Assembly: GCF_003217575.1 (NCBI RefSeq)
Contig: NZ_QJTC01000004.1
Span: 152,715 to 216,714, forward strand
Source: Xylophilus ampelinus
GTDB lineage: Bacteria; Pseudomonadota; Gammaproteobacteria; Burkholderiales; Burkholderiaceae_C
Length of the DNA stretch: 64,000 nucleotides
Direction of reading: 5' to 3'
A program made the translations under genes and the position numbers. Below the pieces are notes generated by a model that was not told the DNA's origin, did no database searches, and saw nothing but the letters and a program-made list of their open reading frames with translations. Shown one piece after another: positions 10,412 to 20,041 of this stretch (the first letter of the stretch is position 1; the number at the start of each line of letters is the position of its first letter).

Positions 10412-10698
10412 CCACAGCCACAAGCGTTTGGGACGCCGTTGAAGACACCCCCGAAGAGGCGGAAAACATGAAGGTCCGCAGCGAGTTGATGCGCGCGATC
10501 CGCCAGCACATCAAGGGCAAGGGGTGGACGCAGGCGGAGGCCGCGCAGCAATTCGGGGTCACCCAGCCGCGCATCTCCGATCTGAGCCGCGGGAAGATCG
10601 ACACGTTCAGCCTGGACGCGCTCGTGAATATGGCCGCATCTGCGGGCCTGCATGTCGAAGTACGTGCGCAGAGCACGCGTAGACCGCATACCTCCTGA
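10408..10698 (+). CDS. XRE-family antitoxin (HigA-like)
   Basis: A 96-aa helix-turn-helix protein. The HTH lies at about residues 37-66 (GWTQAEAAQQFGVTQPRISD), in the style of antitoxins paired with Gp49/HigB toxins (HTH_37 type). Its ATG overlaps the toxin stop by four bases, so it should be translated with it. Antitoxins of this class bind the toxin and repress their own promoter. The gene is intact although the toxin start looks damaged. A strong intrinsic terminator begins at the stop codon. Confidence 0.9.
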   Translation: MTTATSVWDAVEDTPEEAENMKVRSELMRAIRQHIKGKGWTQAEAAQQFGVTQPRISDLSRGKIDTFSLDALVNMAASAGLHVEVRAQSTRRPHTS

Positions 10699-10726
10699 AA
10701 GGCGCCTCCGGGCGCCTTTTCCTTTT
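10698..10726 (+). terminator. intrinsic terminator of the toxin-antitoxin operon
   Basis: AAAGGCGCC, loop TCCG, GGCGCCTTTT, then more T's. The nine-pair stem with a T tract starts on the antitoxin stop codon. Confidence 0.9.
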
Positions 10727-10785
10727 ACGCTACCCGCCCCCGGCGGGGCCCATGCGGAACCGAACACTTCGAACGGGTGCGGGTT

Positions 10786-10845
10786 TGCTATTGAATCGAT
10801 AGCTGCTCTCCGGCAGCCTGTGCCGGCTACAAACCCAAAAAGCGG
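10786..10845 (+). repeat. ATAGC-palindrome intergenic element, copy C
   Basis: TGCTATTGAATCGATAGC is followed by CCGGCAGCCTGTGCCGG and a run leading to AAAAAGCGG. It lies between the TA operon terminator and the end of the protease gene. Confidence 0.85.
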
Positions 10846-10898
10846 TCCGAAGACCGATTGGGACAACAGGGCCACCATGTCACCCCGGTGCATGCCGC

Positions 10899-12872
10899 CT
10901 ACTGCGCCGTCCAGGCGTAGTAACCGATGCCTTCGAAGCGGTAGTTCGGATCGGTCCGCAACACGTTGTCTCGCTCGCCCGCACTGATCGTATAGAAGTG
11001 GGTGTTGTAGGCGGCGTTGTAGAAGCGGTACATGGCGGTGGCGCCATTGCCTTCCGCCGACTGCGCATACCAGCTCACGCCCTCCAGCCGATAGCTGGGC
11101 AGGGTGGCGAGCACGTTGTCGCGCTCGGCAGCGCTGATCGTGTAGAAGTGCTTGCCGGTCTCGGTGTTGTAGAAGCGGTAGACCGGAGATGCGCCGGCAG
11201 CCGGTGCACCATAGGCGTAGAAGCCGATGCCTTCGTAGTTGAACGACGGATACATCGCGATCACCCCGTCGCGCTCGACCGGATCCGTCGTGAAGAAATG
11301 CGCCGCGGTCGCCGTGTTGTAGAACCTGTAGACCGGCGACCGGCTCGTCGACGACGGCGCGGTCGCCGGCCGCAGCCACTGGCTCAGCGCGGCATTGAAC
11401 GCCGTGTCGAACCGGCCGTAGATGCCCATCCGGGTCGAGGTGTCGGTGCAGCTGCCGGCACCGGCGAAGAGCTGCCCCACCAGCATGCGGCCGCCGCCCA
11501 GCGTGGCGAAGATGCCCGATCCGCTGCTGCCGCCTTCGATCAGGCCGGTGGTCCACCGCACCCCCAGGAACCGGGCGCTGCCGACGTCGCTCTGGCTGCA
11601 CGACACGCCGACGTCGCCGGTTCTCACGCAGTTGAAATAGGCTGACAGCGCGCCCTGGGCGTACTTCTGCAGGTCGCCGGCCGGGTGGTGGATGCCGATC
11701 AGGTCGGCTCCTATCGCCGGCTGGCCGACCGACCAGCCGGCGAACTCGGCGCCCGCGGGCGCCGCGTTGTTGAGCCGCATGAACGCGGTGTCGGCAGTGT
11801 CGCTGGCATAGAGCAGCGTGGCACCGCCGCGCAGCACGGCCACGCCGCTGGCCGGCGTGCCGCTGTTGCAGCTGGACGACTTGTAGAAGAACGCCGTGAC
11901 CAGAGTGGAGGCAACGGTCTGCGAAGAAATGCAGTGGTTGGCGCTCAGGAAGTACGGCGTGCCGTCGTTGTTGGTGTTGTTGAGTAGCGTGCCGGTGCAG
12001 GCATAGCTGTTGGCGCCCTGCACGAAGGACATCCGCGCCGTGGCGTTGCGCTGGGTGGTGTTGCCGTCGGTGCAGTTCACGTCGATCTCGCAGCTGCCCG
12101 AGGCCAGCGTCCTGAGCGCTTCCGGATCGGCCGTGGCCGAGACCTTCAGGTGTGAGATCTGCGGCACCGACACGTCGACCGCGCTGCCGGGCACGCCGGC
12201 GGGCAGCACGATCTCGACCGTCGCCTCGTCGCCGTCAACCGGCGGCAGCCAGTAGGTGCGGTCGGCGTCCGACGTGCCGCCGGCCATGCGGTTGAGCGAG
12301 AGCACGTCCAGCACTTCGCGGCCGGAAACCTGGTAGGCGGTGTCCTGGCTCTGCGCATAGACCCGCAGCGTGGCGCCGGCGGGCAGCTTGCGCACCAGCA
12401 GGCCGATGCGCACCGCGGCGGCGCCGGGCGACTGAAAACTGGTGGCGGCCGCCAGCGTGGTGGCGGTGGCCGGCGACCAGACCAGGTGGCTGGCCATACC
12501 GGCCGCAGTGGCGGTCTGCAGCACCGAACGGCCGCTGCCGATCTGCAGCGGCGCATCGGGGCCGCCGCTCGCCGTGGTACCGGGCTGCACCGTGCTCCGC
12601 GTGGCGAGCATCGGCGCCAGGGCGACACGGGCCGGCGCGGGCCGCGCGCCGCGGGTCGGCTCGGGGCGTTCCTGCTGCTGGAGCGTGGCCGGCGACGGCG
12701 CGTAGGCGTCGAGCTGGGTGACGGCCGGTGCCGCCGCGGCCTCGGTGCTCGGAACAGACCGGGTGCTGGCCGAGAGGGCCACGTTGTCCGACGACGCGCC
12801 GCCGCCGCAGCCGGCCACGAGCAGTGCGGCTGCGACGGCGCTCAGGGCGCGGATCCATGGATTGCGGTTCAA
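10899..12872 (-). CDS. secreted trypsin-like serine protease lipoprotein with YRFYN repeats
   Basis: A 657-aa protein. It starts with TTG, supported by GAGGGGA six bases upstream, and has a lipoprotein signal with lipobox LVAGC (Cys22). A long linker and an accessory domain reach to about residue 270. A trypsin-fold protease follows: His in LSANHCI (H313), Asp in DTADTAF (about D361) and Ser in GGSSGSG (about S450), as in the lysyl/arginyl endopeptidase group. The tail, about 512-655, is three copies of a roughly 46-residue unit, YRFYN..T..HFYT....ERD.V....P.Y..EGI..YA (DUF5648-like). It should act at the cell surface or be released. It lies between ruvA and ruvB. Confidence 0.88.
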   Translation of the reverse strand: MNRNPWIRALSAVAAALLVAGCGGGASSDNVALSASTRSVPSTEAAAAPAVTQLDAYAPSPATLQQQERPEPTRGARPAPARVALAPMLATRSTVQPGTTASGGPDAPLQIGSGRSVLQTATAAGMASHLVWSPATATTLAAATSFQSPGAAAVRIGLLVRKLPAGATLRVYAQSQDTAYQVSGREVLDVLSLNRMAGGTSDADRTYWLPPVDGDEATVEIVLPAGVPGSAVDVSVPQISHLKVSATADPEALRTLASGSCEIDVNCTDGNTTQRNATARMSFVQGANSYACTGTLLNNTNNDGTPYFLSANHCISSQTVASTLVTAFFYKSSSCNSGTPASGVAVLRGGATLLYASDTADTAFMRLNNAAPAGAEFAGWSVGQPAIGADLIGIHHPAGDLQKYAQGALSAYFNCVRTGDVGVSCSQSDVGSARFLGVRWTTGLIEGGSSGSGIFATLGGGRMLVGQLFAGAGSCTDTSTRMGIYGRFDTAFNAALSQWLRPATAPSSTSRSPVYRFYNTATAAHFFTTDPVERDGVIAMYPSFNYEGIGFYAYGAPAAGASPVYRFYNTETGKHFYTISAAERDNVLATLPSYRLEGVSWYAQSAEGNGATAMYRFYNAAYNTHFYTISAGERDNVLRTDPNYRFEGIGYYAWTAQ

Positions 12873-12993
12873 GCTCGTCCCCTCAAGTCGAAAATTCAGA
12901 AGCGGGACCGAATCGTAAACAAATGCAAAACCCAGCGGCGCTTCCAGGTAATGGAGTACCGCCGCAACGGCCGCGGAATTACGACCTGAAAGC

Positions 12994-13566
12994 CTACTTG
13001 CCCAGGGCCCGCAGCGCCAGCTTGATGCCCTCGCTCACACCCACGTCGGCCGGCAACGCCTTGAGCGCGGCACCGGCCTCCTTGTCGCTGTAGCCCAATG
13101 CGATCAGCGCCTGCAGGATATCCGCCTGGGCGTCGCTGGCGGTGCCGGTGCGCACGCCGATGTCGGCGCCCAGCCTGCCCTTCAGCTCCAGCAGCAGGCG
13201 CTCGGCCGTCTTCTTGCCGATACCCGGCACCTTGACCAGCCGGCCGGTCTCCTGCAGCGAGACGGCCTGGGCCAGCTCGCCGACGTTCATGCCCGAGAGC
13301 ACCGCCAGCGCCATCCGCGGGCCGATACCCGAGATCCTGACCAGCAGCCGGAAGGCGTCGCGCTCCTGCGCGGTGAGGAAGCCGTAGAGCAGCTGCGCAT
13401 CCTCGCGCACGATGAAATGGGTCAGCAGCACGACCCGCTCGCCGGTGGCGGGCAGGTTGTAGAAGGTGCTCATCGGCACATCGACCTCGTAGCCGACGCC
13501 CTGCACGTCCAGCAGCACCTGGGGCGGGTTCTTCTCGGCCAGCAGGCCGTGGAGTCGGCCGATCAT
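12994..13566 (-). CDS. ruvA: Holliday junction DNA-binding protein RuvA
   Basis: A 190-aa protein with the three RuvA domains: an OB-fold start ([12 protein letters not shown]), tandem helix-hairpin-helix motifs around residues 70-130 ([17 protein letters not shown] and [18 protein letters not shown]) and a small C-terminal domain that touches RuvB ([12 protein letters not shown]). RuvA tetramers hold the Holliday junction square-planar for RuvB-driven migration. The start at 13566 gives the family-standard MIGRL. Its partner ruvB lies 3.2 kb downstream on the same strand, behind the protease gene and the TA pair. Confidence 0.97.
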   Translation of the reverse strand: MIGRLHGLLAEKNPPQVLLDVQGVGYEVDVPMSTFYNLPATGERVVLLTHFIVREDAQLLYGFLTAQERDAFRLLVRISGIGPRMALAVLSGMNVGELAQAVSLQETGRLVKVPGIGKKTAERLLLELKGRLGADIGVRTGTASDAQADILQALIALGYSDKEAGAALKALPADVGVSEGIKLALRALGK

Positions 13567-13725
13567 CGGCGGGCTCCCGGGCGGCGGGCGGTGGGCAGCA
13601 GAGATGGGCAGCGGGGGGAGGATGCGGGCGACATGGGAGGATGGTAGCGACGGCACCGCACCGGCCCATGAAAGACACCGCCGACCGGCAAAAAAAAGAC
13701 TCCCGCAGGACCAGCCCCGAAGGAA

Positions 13726-13783
13726 TGCTATTAAATAAATAGCTAGTAGTCGGCGGTCCGCGCCGACTACAGCCACTTTTCAT
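13726..13783 (+). repeat. ATAGC-palindrome intergenic element, copy D (best-formed)
   Basis: TGCTATTAAATAAATAGCTAG, then AGTCGGCGGTCCGCGCCGACT (a strong hairpin), then ACAGCCACTTTTCAT. It is the clearest full-length copy and is directly followed by a copy of the 114-bp element. Confidence 0.92.
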
Positions 13784-13785
13784 TT

Positions 13786-13899
13786 AGAGCGGCTAACACA
13801 ACCCTTCTGGCGTCGTTGCCGCACCTTGTCGTACTACTCGTACTGTCTGCGATGCGGCGCCTAGCCAGAACCGCTTCGCTGGGTTGTGTTAGCCGCTCT
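13786..13899 (+). repeat. 114-bp inverted-ended element, copy 3 (forward)
   Basis: Identical in layout to the copy at 5702. It ends 24 bp downstream of the htpG stop codon (htpG reads on the minus strand). Its left flank is the same as that of copy 1, but the interior orientation is opposite. Confidence 0.93.
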
Positions 13900-13923
13900 T
13901 AGAAAAGCAGGAAATCCAGTCTT

Positions 13924-15963
13924 TCAGACCAGCAGGGCATTCACCCGGCGCACATAGGCGGCCGGGTCGGCCGGCAGGCCGCCTTCGGCCAGCAGCGCCT
14001 GGTCGAACAGGATGTTGGCCAGATCGTCGAAATGCGCGCTGCCGTCGAGCTTCTTGACCAGCGGATGCTCGGGGTTCACCTCCAGCACCGGCTTGGTGTC
14101 GGGCGCGTTCTGGCCGGCCTGCTTCAGCATGCGGGCCAGCTGGCCGCTCATGCCGTGCTCGTCGGCCACCAGGCAGGCGGGCGAATCGACCAGGCGGGTG
14201 GTGGAGCGCACGTCGGCCGCCTTGTTCTTCAGCGCCTCCTTCAGCCTGGCCAGCAGCGGCTTGACGCTCTCGGCGACCTCTTCGGCCGCCTTCTTCTCGT
14301 CCTCGTCCTGCAGCTTGCCCAAATCGACCGCGCCCTTGGCGACCGATTGCAGCGGCGTGCCGTCGAACTCGGTCAGGTAGGTCAGCGCCCATTCGTCGAC
14401 CCGCTCGGCCATCAGCAGCACTTCGATGCCCTTCTTCTTGAAGACCTCGAGGTGCGGGCTGTTCTTGGCGGCGGCCAGGCTGTCGGCGGTGATGTAGTAG
14501 ATCGCGTCCTGGCCTTCCTTCATCCGGCTCTTGTAGTCGGCGAACGAGACGCTGGCGGTCTCGGTGGTGGTCGAGGCGAAGCGCAGCAGCTTGGCGATCC
14601 GGTCGCGGTTGGCGAAGTCCTCGCCCAGGCCTTCCTTGAGCACCGAGCCGAACTCGGCATAGAACTTGGCGTACTTGCCGCTCTCGTCTGCGAACTCCGC
14701 CGCCGCCTCGGCCGCCGGAGTAGCGGTGTTCTTGTCGACCACGTCGGTCACCTCGGTCGGCTCGGGGGCCGGCACGGCCTCGCCCGATCCGATGTCGATC
14801 CTGCCTTCGCCGCTGTCGGGTGCGGTCTTCTGCTTCCTGGCCAGGTCTTCGAGCATCGACAGCACGCGCTTGGTGCTGCCGTCGCGGATCGCGCGCACGT
14901 CGCGGCTTTCCTGCAGCAGCTCGCGGCTCACGTTGAGCGGCAGGTCGGCCGAATCGACCACGCCCTTGACGAAGCGCAGGTAGTTCGGCAGCAGCGCCTC
15001 GGCGTCGTCCATGATGAAGACGCGCTTGACGTAGAGCTTGACGCCCGCCTTCTTGTCGCGGTTCCACAGGTCGTACGGCGCGGTGGCCGGAATATAGAGC
15101 AGCTGGGTGTACTCGGTGCCGCCCTCGACCCGGTTGTGGCTCCAGGCGAGCGGCGCCTCCTGGTCGTGGCTGATCTGCTTGTAGAACTCGGCGTACTGCT
15201 CGGCGGTGACGTCCTTCTTCGGCCGGGTCCAGAGGGCGCTGGCCTTGTTGACGGTTTCCCATTCGCCGGTCTTGACCATGTCGCCGGGCTGGTCGTTCTC
15301 GCCTTCCTTCCACTCCTCCTTCTCCATGAGGATCGGCAGGCTGATGTGGTCGGAATACTTGGCGATGATCTGCTTGAGCTTCCAGGCGTTGAGGTATTCC
15401 TCGGCGTCGTCGCGCAGGTGCAGGGTGACGGCGGTGCCGCGCCGGGCGCGCTCGATCCGCTCCACCTCGAACTCGCCGGCGCCGCCGCTGACCCAGCGCA
15501 CGCCCTCCGCCGCGGGCACGCCGGCACGGCGCGATTCGACGGTGATTCTGTCGGCCACGATGAAGCCCGAGTAGAAGCCCACGCCGAACTGGCCGATCAG
15601 CTGGCCCTGCTCCGACGCGTTGGCCTTCTGGTCGGACGACAGCTTGCTCATGAAATCCTTGGTGCCGCTCTTGGCGATCGTGCCCAGGTTCTCGATGGCG
15701 TCCTGCTCGGTCAGGCCGATACCGTTGTCGGCGATGGTGAGCGTCTTGGCGGTCTTGTCGAACGACACCCGCACTTCGAGCGTGGGCTGGTCTTCGTAGA
15801 GGGCCGGCGTGTCGAGCGCCTCGAAGCGCAGCTTGTCGCAGGCGTCCGATGCGTTGGAGACCAGCTCGCGCACGAAGATCTCCTTGTTCGAGTAGAGCGA
15901 ATGGGTGACGAGGTGCAGCAGCTGGGCGACTTCGGCCTGGAAGGATAGTTTTTGCTTGGTCAT
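13924..15963 (-). CDS. htpG: molecular chaperone HtpG (Hsp90)
   Basis: A 679-aa protein. The N-terminal GHKL ATPase domain has [16 protein letters not shown] (residue 31 on), [10 protein letters not shown] (about 76) and [11 protein letters not shown] (124 on). The middle domain has the [15 protein letters not shown] stretch at about 348-362. HtpG helps fold client proteins in the cytoplasm in an ATP-driven clamp cycle. It is longer than E. coli HtpG (624 aa), mainly because of an Ala/Glu/Thr-rich insertion at about residues 379-427 in the middle domain, before [11 protein letters not shown]. The start at 15963 ([12 protein letters not shown]) is family-standard; upstream in-frame codons are not. 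Confidence 0.96.
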   Translation of the reverse strand: MTKQKLSFQAEVAQLLHLVTHSLYSNKEIFVRELVSNASDACDKLRFEALDTPALYEDQPTLEVRVSFDKTAKTLTIADNGIGLTEQDAIENLGTIAKSGTKDFMSKLSSDQKANASEQGQLIGQFGVGFYSGFIVADRITVESRRAGVPAAEGVRWVSGGAGEFEVERIERARRGTAVTLHLRDDAEEYLNAWKLKQIIAKYSDHISLPILMEKEEWKEGENDQPGDMVKTGEWETVNKASALWTRPKKDVTAEQYAEFYKQISHDQEAPLAWSHNRVEGGTEYTQLLYIPATAPYDLWNRDKKAGVKLYVKRVFIMDDAEALLPNYLRFVKGVVDSADLPLNVSRELLQESRDVRAIRDGSTKRVLSMLEDLARKQKTAPDSGEGRIDIGSGEAVPAPEPTEVTDVVDKNTATPAAEAAAEFADESGKYAKFYAEFGSVLKEGLGEDFANRDRIAKLLRFASTTTETASVSFADYKSRMKEGQDAIYYITADSLAAAKNSPHLEVFKKKGIEVLLMAERVDEWALTYLTEFDGTPLQSVAKGAVDLGKLQDEDEKKAAEEVAESVKPLLARLKEALKNKAADVRSTTRLVDSPACLVADEHGMSGQLARMLKQAGQNAPDTKPVLEVNPEHPLVKKLDGSAHFDDLANILFDQALLAEGGLPADPAAYVRRVNALLV

Positions 15964-16134
15964 GGCAGGAAGTGGATCAGGAGGACGAACGACAGAAAAA
16001 AAGTATCGTGGCGGCACGGGCGCACGGCCCGCGACCTCGCCAGATGGAGCCGCATTCTGACCGCTTCAAGGGGGCGGCATGCGGTGGCTACACTTTCGCG
16101 ATCCGCCACCCCGTGGCCCACCGAAAGCCCGCCG

Positions 16135-16890
16135 ATGCGCCTCGCCCCCGCCCTCACCCTGGTCGCCGCCCTGATCGCCGGCACCGCCCATGCCGACACG
16201 GTGAAGGTGCTGACCGCCGGCGCCTTCAAGCAGGTGGTCGTGGCCCTGGTTCCCGCCTTCGAGACCCGCACCGGCCACAAGGTCGAGGTGCTGAACGACA
16301 CCGCCGGCGCCCTGGCCAAGCGGGTCGAGGCCGGCGAGGCGTTCGACGTGCTGATCCTCACGCCGGCCGGCCTGCAGCCGCTGGTCGCCAAGGGCACGGT
16401 GGCGCCCGGGCTGCAGCGGCTGGCGCAGGTGGGCATCGGCGTGGCGGTGAAGGCCGGTGCGCCGGTGCCCGACGTGTCGACCGTGCCGCTGTTGCGCCAG
16501 GCGCTGCTGGCGGCGCACAAGGTGGCGTATATCGACCCGGCCTCGGGCGGCTCCAGCGGCATCTACCTGAACGGCCTGTTCCGCCGGATGGGCCTGGCCG
16601 AGCCGATGCGCGGCAAGGCGGTGCTGGTGCCCGGCGGTCTGGTCGCCGAGCGGCTGGTGACCGGCGAGGCCGACCTGGCGGTGCACCAGATCAGCGAGAT
16701 CCTGCCGGTGGCCGGCGTCACCTTGGCCGGGCCGCTGCCGGCCGAGGTGCAGAACACCACCACCTACATCGGCGCGGTGGCGGCGCGCCCGGCCCATCCC
16801 GAGGCGGCCCGGGCCTTCCTGGCGGCACTGGCCGCGCCCGAGGCGGCCGAGGTGCTGCGTGCCAAGGGCATGGAACCGCCGGCCCGCTGA
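16135..16890 (+). CDS. ModA-like periplasmic substrate-binding protein
   Basis: A 251-aa protein. A signal peptide (about residues 1-20, ending GTAHA) is followed by a type II periplasmic binding fold typical of the molybdate/oxyanion (ModA/Wtp) group: VLTAGAFKQVVVALVPAFE, a GALAKRVEAGEAFDVLILTP block and PASGGSSGIYLNGLFRRMG. No modB or modC permease is nearby, so it is an orphan. Burkholderiales carry many such orphan proteins and their ligand is often unknown. The start at 16135 was chosen for the signal peptide. It is divergent from htpG. Confidence 0.85.
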   Translation: MRLAPALTLVAALIAGTAHADTVKVLTAGAFKQVVVALVPAFETRTGHKVEVLNDTAGALAKRVEAGEAFDVLILTPAGLQPLVAKGTVAPGLQRLAQVGIGVAVKAGAPVPDVSTVPLLRQALLAAHKVAYIDPASGGSSGIYLNGLFRRMGLAEPMRGKAVLVPGGLVAERLVTGEADLAVHQISEILPVAGVTLAGPLPAEVQNTTTYIGAVAARPAHPEAARAFLAALAAPEAAEVLRAKGMEPPAR

Positions 16891-16995
16891 CGGCAAAGCC
16901 GCGGCGACAGCGGCGGTCCAGGATCAGCGGCGGCGGTTGCGTGGGGGGCCGTACCCGACGCCCCATTGCGACCGCGACCGGGCTCAGTACACCGC

Positions 16996-18243
16996 CTAGC
17001 GGCGGGCAGCGCCGGAAGAAGCGACCACGCCGACGCCGGCACCCTTGCGCACGGACAGGATGGTGTCGGCCAACGACCGGGGTTGCACCAGCTGTCCGCG
17101 CAGCGCAGCGAAAGCGCCGAGCGCCTGCTCGTCCAGGGGCTGGTAGGCCGCACCGCTGGCCGTCTGATCGTTGGGTACGCAATCCCGTCCGATGGTCCGG
17201 CGGCACAGCCCGGCGTGCGGATCGGAATGCCCGACAAACGGCGCATACGCATAGCCGGCCCCCGGAGCGGAGGGATAACGGTAGACGGGCAACGACACAT
17301 GGTCGAAGTAGTTTCCCTCCATCAGAACGGTGGCCGTGCCCGTCAGAGGCATTGCCGCGCCCTCGCGGCTGACGTTCTCGAAATAGTTGTTGACCAGGTG
17401 CGCGGCCACGGTGGAATTGTGCAGACCGCCGACATGCGGCCCGCGGCCCGACGTGTCGTGAATGTAGTTGCGGGCCAGGGTGATCGTGTCGTTCGCGCCC
17501 AGGAACAGCAATACCCAATAGTGGTGGTTGTCGCAGGTTGCCGAATCCGTGGTGCGTCCGTCGAACTCGTTGTTGGACAGGGTGATGTGCCGGGCACTGC
17601 CGTAGCCTGTCACCACCATCTGGCGCCCGATCCGGGCGAACAGATTGTGGTCCACCCAGACCCCGTCGGCGTCGGTCAGGGTCAGGGCGTCGCCGCCCCA
17701 CACGACGTTCGGATTGATGTCGGTGATCCGGAGGTTCTGGATGATGACGTTGCGGCTCCCGTCGCCGACGCGCAGCCCTCTGCCCTTGATGCCTGCGTTA
17801 GGCCCCCAACCGACGATCGACTTGTTCGAGCCGATCTGCAACGGGCGGCGCCCCGCGTTGTCATACACCACAGGGGTGGCCGTGCGGCCCTGGCAAAAAT
17901 GGGCGACATCCAGCGCCAGCTGGCTGCGGTAAGGCGAATTTTCCTTGCACGCAGTGGCGATGCACCCTGTCTCCGTGGTGGTGGCCGCTCCGTTGATGCG
18001 GATCGAGCCGGTGAAATCGAACAGGTGGTCCAGCACCACCACGCGCGCCCGATCGTCGGTGCAACGGGTGCCTTGAAAGCTTTGGCACAAGGCGTTTTCC
18101 AAGTCGGCCAGCGATGCGGGTCTGACCACTTCTCCGGCGCCACCGCCGGTAGTGCCCGAGGCAAAGCCATCGGGTCGACCGATGGCCTGCGCCCAGAGCA
18201 CGCCGGGCATCAGAAACAGAATCCCGAAGAAGATTTTCAGCAT
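16996..18243 (-). CDS. secreted PL1-family pectate/pectin lyase-like protein
   Basis: A 415-aa protein with a signal peptide (about residues 1-18, cut after VLWA). The body is a right-handed beta-helix of the polysaccharide lyase 1 type. The key block is NVIIQNLRITDINPNVVWGG (start of the PL1 core), followed by LTLTDADGVWVDHNLFARIG, which holds the usual calcium-site and WVDH signature, and SARHITLSNNEFDG. PL1 enzymes cleave pectin or pectate by beta-elimination outside the cell. Several cysteines before residue 120 suggest disulfides. It is monocistronic with no polysaccharide-use neighbours, which fits a plant-surface lifestyle and possible transfer. Confidence 0.85.
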   Translation of the reverse strand: MLKIFFGILFLMPGVLWAQAIGRPDGFASGTTGGGAGEVVRPASLADLENALCQSFQGTRCTDDRARVVVLDHLFDFTGSIRINGAATTTETGCIATACKENSPYRSQLALDVAHFCQGRTATPVVYDNAGRRPLQIGSNKSIVGWGPNAGIKGRGLRVGDGSRNVIIQNLRITDINPNVVWGGDALTLTDADGVWVDHNLFARIGRQMVVTGYGSARHITLSNNEFDGRTTDSATCDNHHYWVLLFLGANDTITLARNYIHDTSGRGPHVGGLHNSTVAAHLVNNYFENVSREGAAMPLTGTATVLMEGNYFDHVSLPVYRYPSAPGAGYAYAPFVGHSDPHAGLCRRTIGRDCVPNDQTASGAAYQPLDEQALGAFAALRGQLVQPRSLADTILSVRKGAGVGVVASSGAARR

Positions 18244-18310
18244 GGAATGCTCACGTCACGAAGTGCCTCGGCAATCGCCATCCGGCCGCGTGCGGGCCGA
18301 CGATGGCGGC

Positions 18311-19174
18311 TCAGAACCGCTCCCCGGCGCCGAGGTAGCGCCACTGGCCCACCGGCAGGTGGCCCAGCACCACATGGCCGATGCGGATCCGCTTCAGGCC
18401 CACCACCTTCAGCCCGACCTGCTCGCACATGCGGCGGATCTGGCGCTTCTTGCCCTCGGTCAGCACGAAGCGCAACTGCTCGGTGTTCTGCCACTCGACC
18501 TGCGCGGGCCTGAGCGCATGGCCGTCCAGGCTCAGGCCGTGGCGCAGCAGCGCCAGCTTCTCGCGCGGAAACGCGGCCTGCGAGTTCTCCGCCACCGGGC
18601 CGTAGGCGACACGCACCAGGTATTCCTTCTCGACGCCCGAGTCCTCGCCGATCAGCTGGCGCGCCACCCGGCCGTCCTGCGTCAGCACCAGCAGCCCGAC
18701 CGAGTCGATGTCGAGCCGCCCGGCCGGCGCCAGGCCGCGCAGCTGCGGCGGAGAAAAGCGGTTCCTGCTCGGGTCTTCGCGCCAGTGGGTGCGCGGGTTG
18801 ACCAGCACCACGGCGGGCTCGTGACCGTCCTCGGCCTGGCCGCTGACGAAGCCCATCGGCTTGTGCAGCAGGATCGTGACCTGCCGCTCCTGGTGCTGCG
18901 AGGCCTGGCGGTCGACCTCGACCCTGTCGGCCGCCGTGACCTTGACGCCCATCTCGGCCACTTGCCCGTTGACCTTGATCCAGCCCTGCTCGATCCAGAG
19001 ATCGGCCTCGCGCCGCGAGCACAGCCCGAGGGCCGCCATGCGCTTGTTGAGCCGCTCCGATCCGTCGGGCGAAGCGGCGGCTGCGGCAGGCGGCGCGGCG
19101 CGGGTGAAACGGGGGCGGTCTGGCGGTGGAAGCGGCATGGCGGAGCAGTCGGTCGGCGCAGCGCGAGCCGGCAT
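18311..19174 (-). CDS. rRNA pseudouridine synthase, RsuA/RluF family
   Basis: Up to 287 aa. An S4 RNA-binding domain (RLNKRMAALGLCSRREAD, about residue 41 on) is followed by the catalytic domain with PAGRLDIDSVGLLVLTQDG; the aspartate in GRLD is the nucleophile that isomerises uridine. The C-terminal KKRQIRRMCEQVGLKV matches the RluF/RluE side of the family, which modifies 23S rRNA. The start is uncertain: ATG at 19174 or 19138. The first 35 residues are low-complexity either way. A copy of the ATAGC element lies just upstream, within the likely promoter region. Confidence 0.9.
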   Translation of the reverse strand: MPARAAPTDCSAMPLPPPDRPRFTRAAPPAAAAASPDGSERLNKRMAALGLCSRREADLWIEQGWIKVNGQVAEMGVKVTAADRVEVDRQASQHQERQVTILLHKPMGFVSGQAEDGHEPAVVLVNPRTHWREDPSRNRFSPPQLRGLAPAGRLDIDSVGLLVLTQDGRVARQLIGEDSGVEKEYLVRVAYGPVAENSQAAFPREKLALLRHGLSLDGHALRPAQVEWQNTEQLRFVLTEGKKRQIRRMCEQVGLKVVGLKRIRIGHVVLGHLPVGQWRYLGAGERF

Positions 19175-19190
19175 GCCATCGCGCTCATAC

Positions 19191-19248
19191 GCTATTATTT
19201 ATATAGCATCATGCCGTTACGGAACAACGGCTGGCGGGCATTTTCTCC
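19191..19248 (+). repeat. ATAGC-palindrome intergenic element, copy E
   Basis: GCTATTATTTATATAGC is followed by GCCGTTACGGAACAACGGCTGGCGGGCATTTT, written here only as structure: a GCCGTT...AACGGC hairpin. It lies between the divergent promoter side of the pseudouridine synthase gene and the end of kdpE. Confidence 0.75.
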
Positions 19249-19321
19249 TAAATTCGCGGGCGGCGGCAATCGGGGGCACGTTCGGTGACAACTGTGGCGA
19301 TGCCGCTCCGCTGCGTGCCCC

Positions 19322-20017
<696 letters not shown>

Positions 20018-20041
20018 GGCGGGGCGGTTTCGGTGTCGGTG

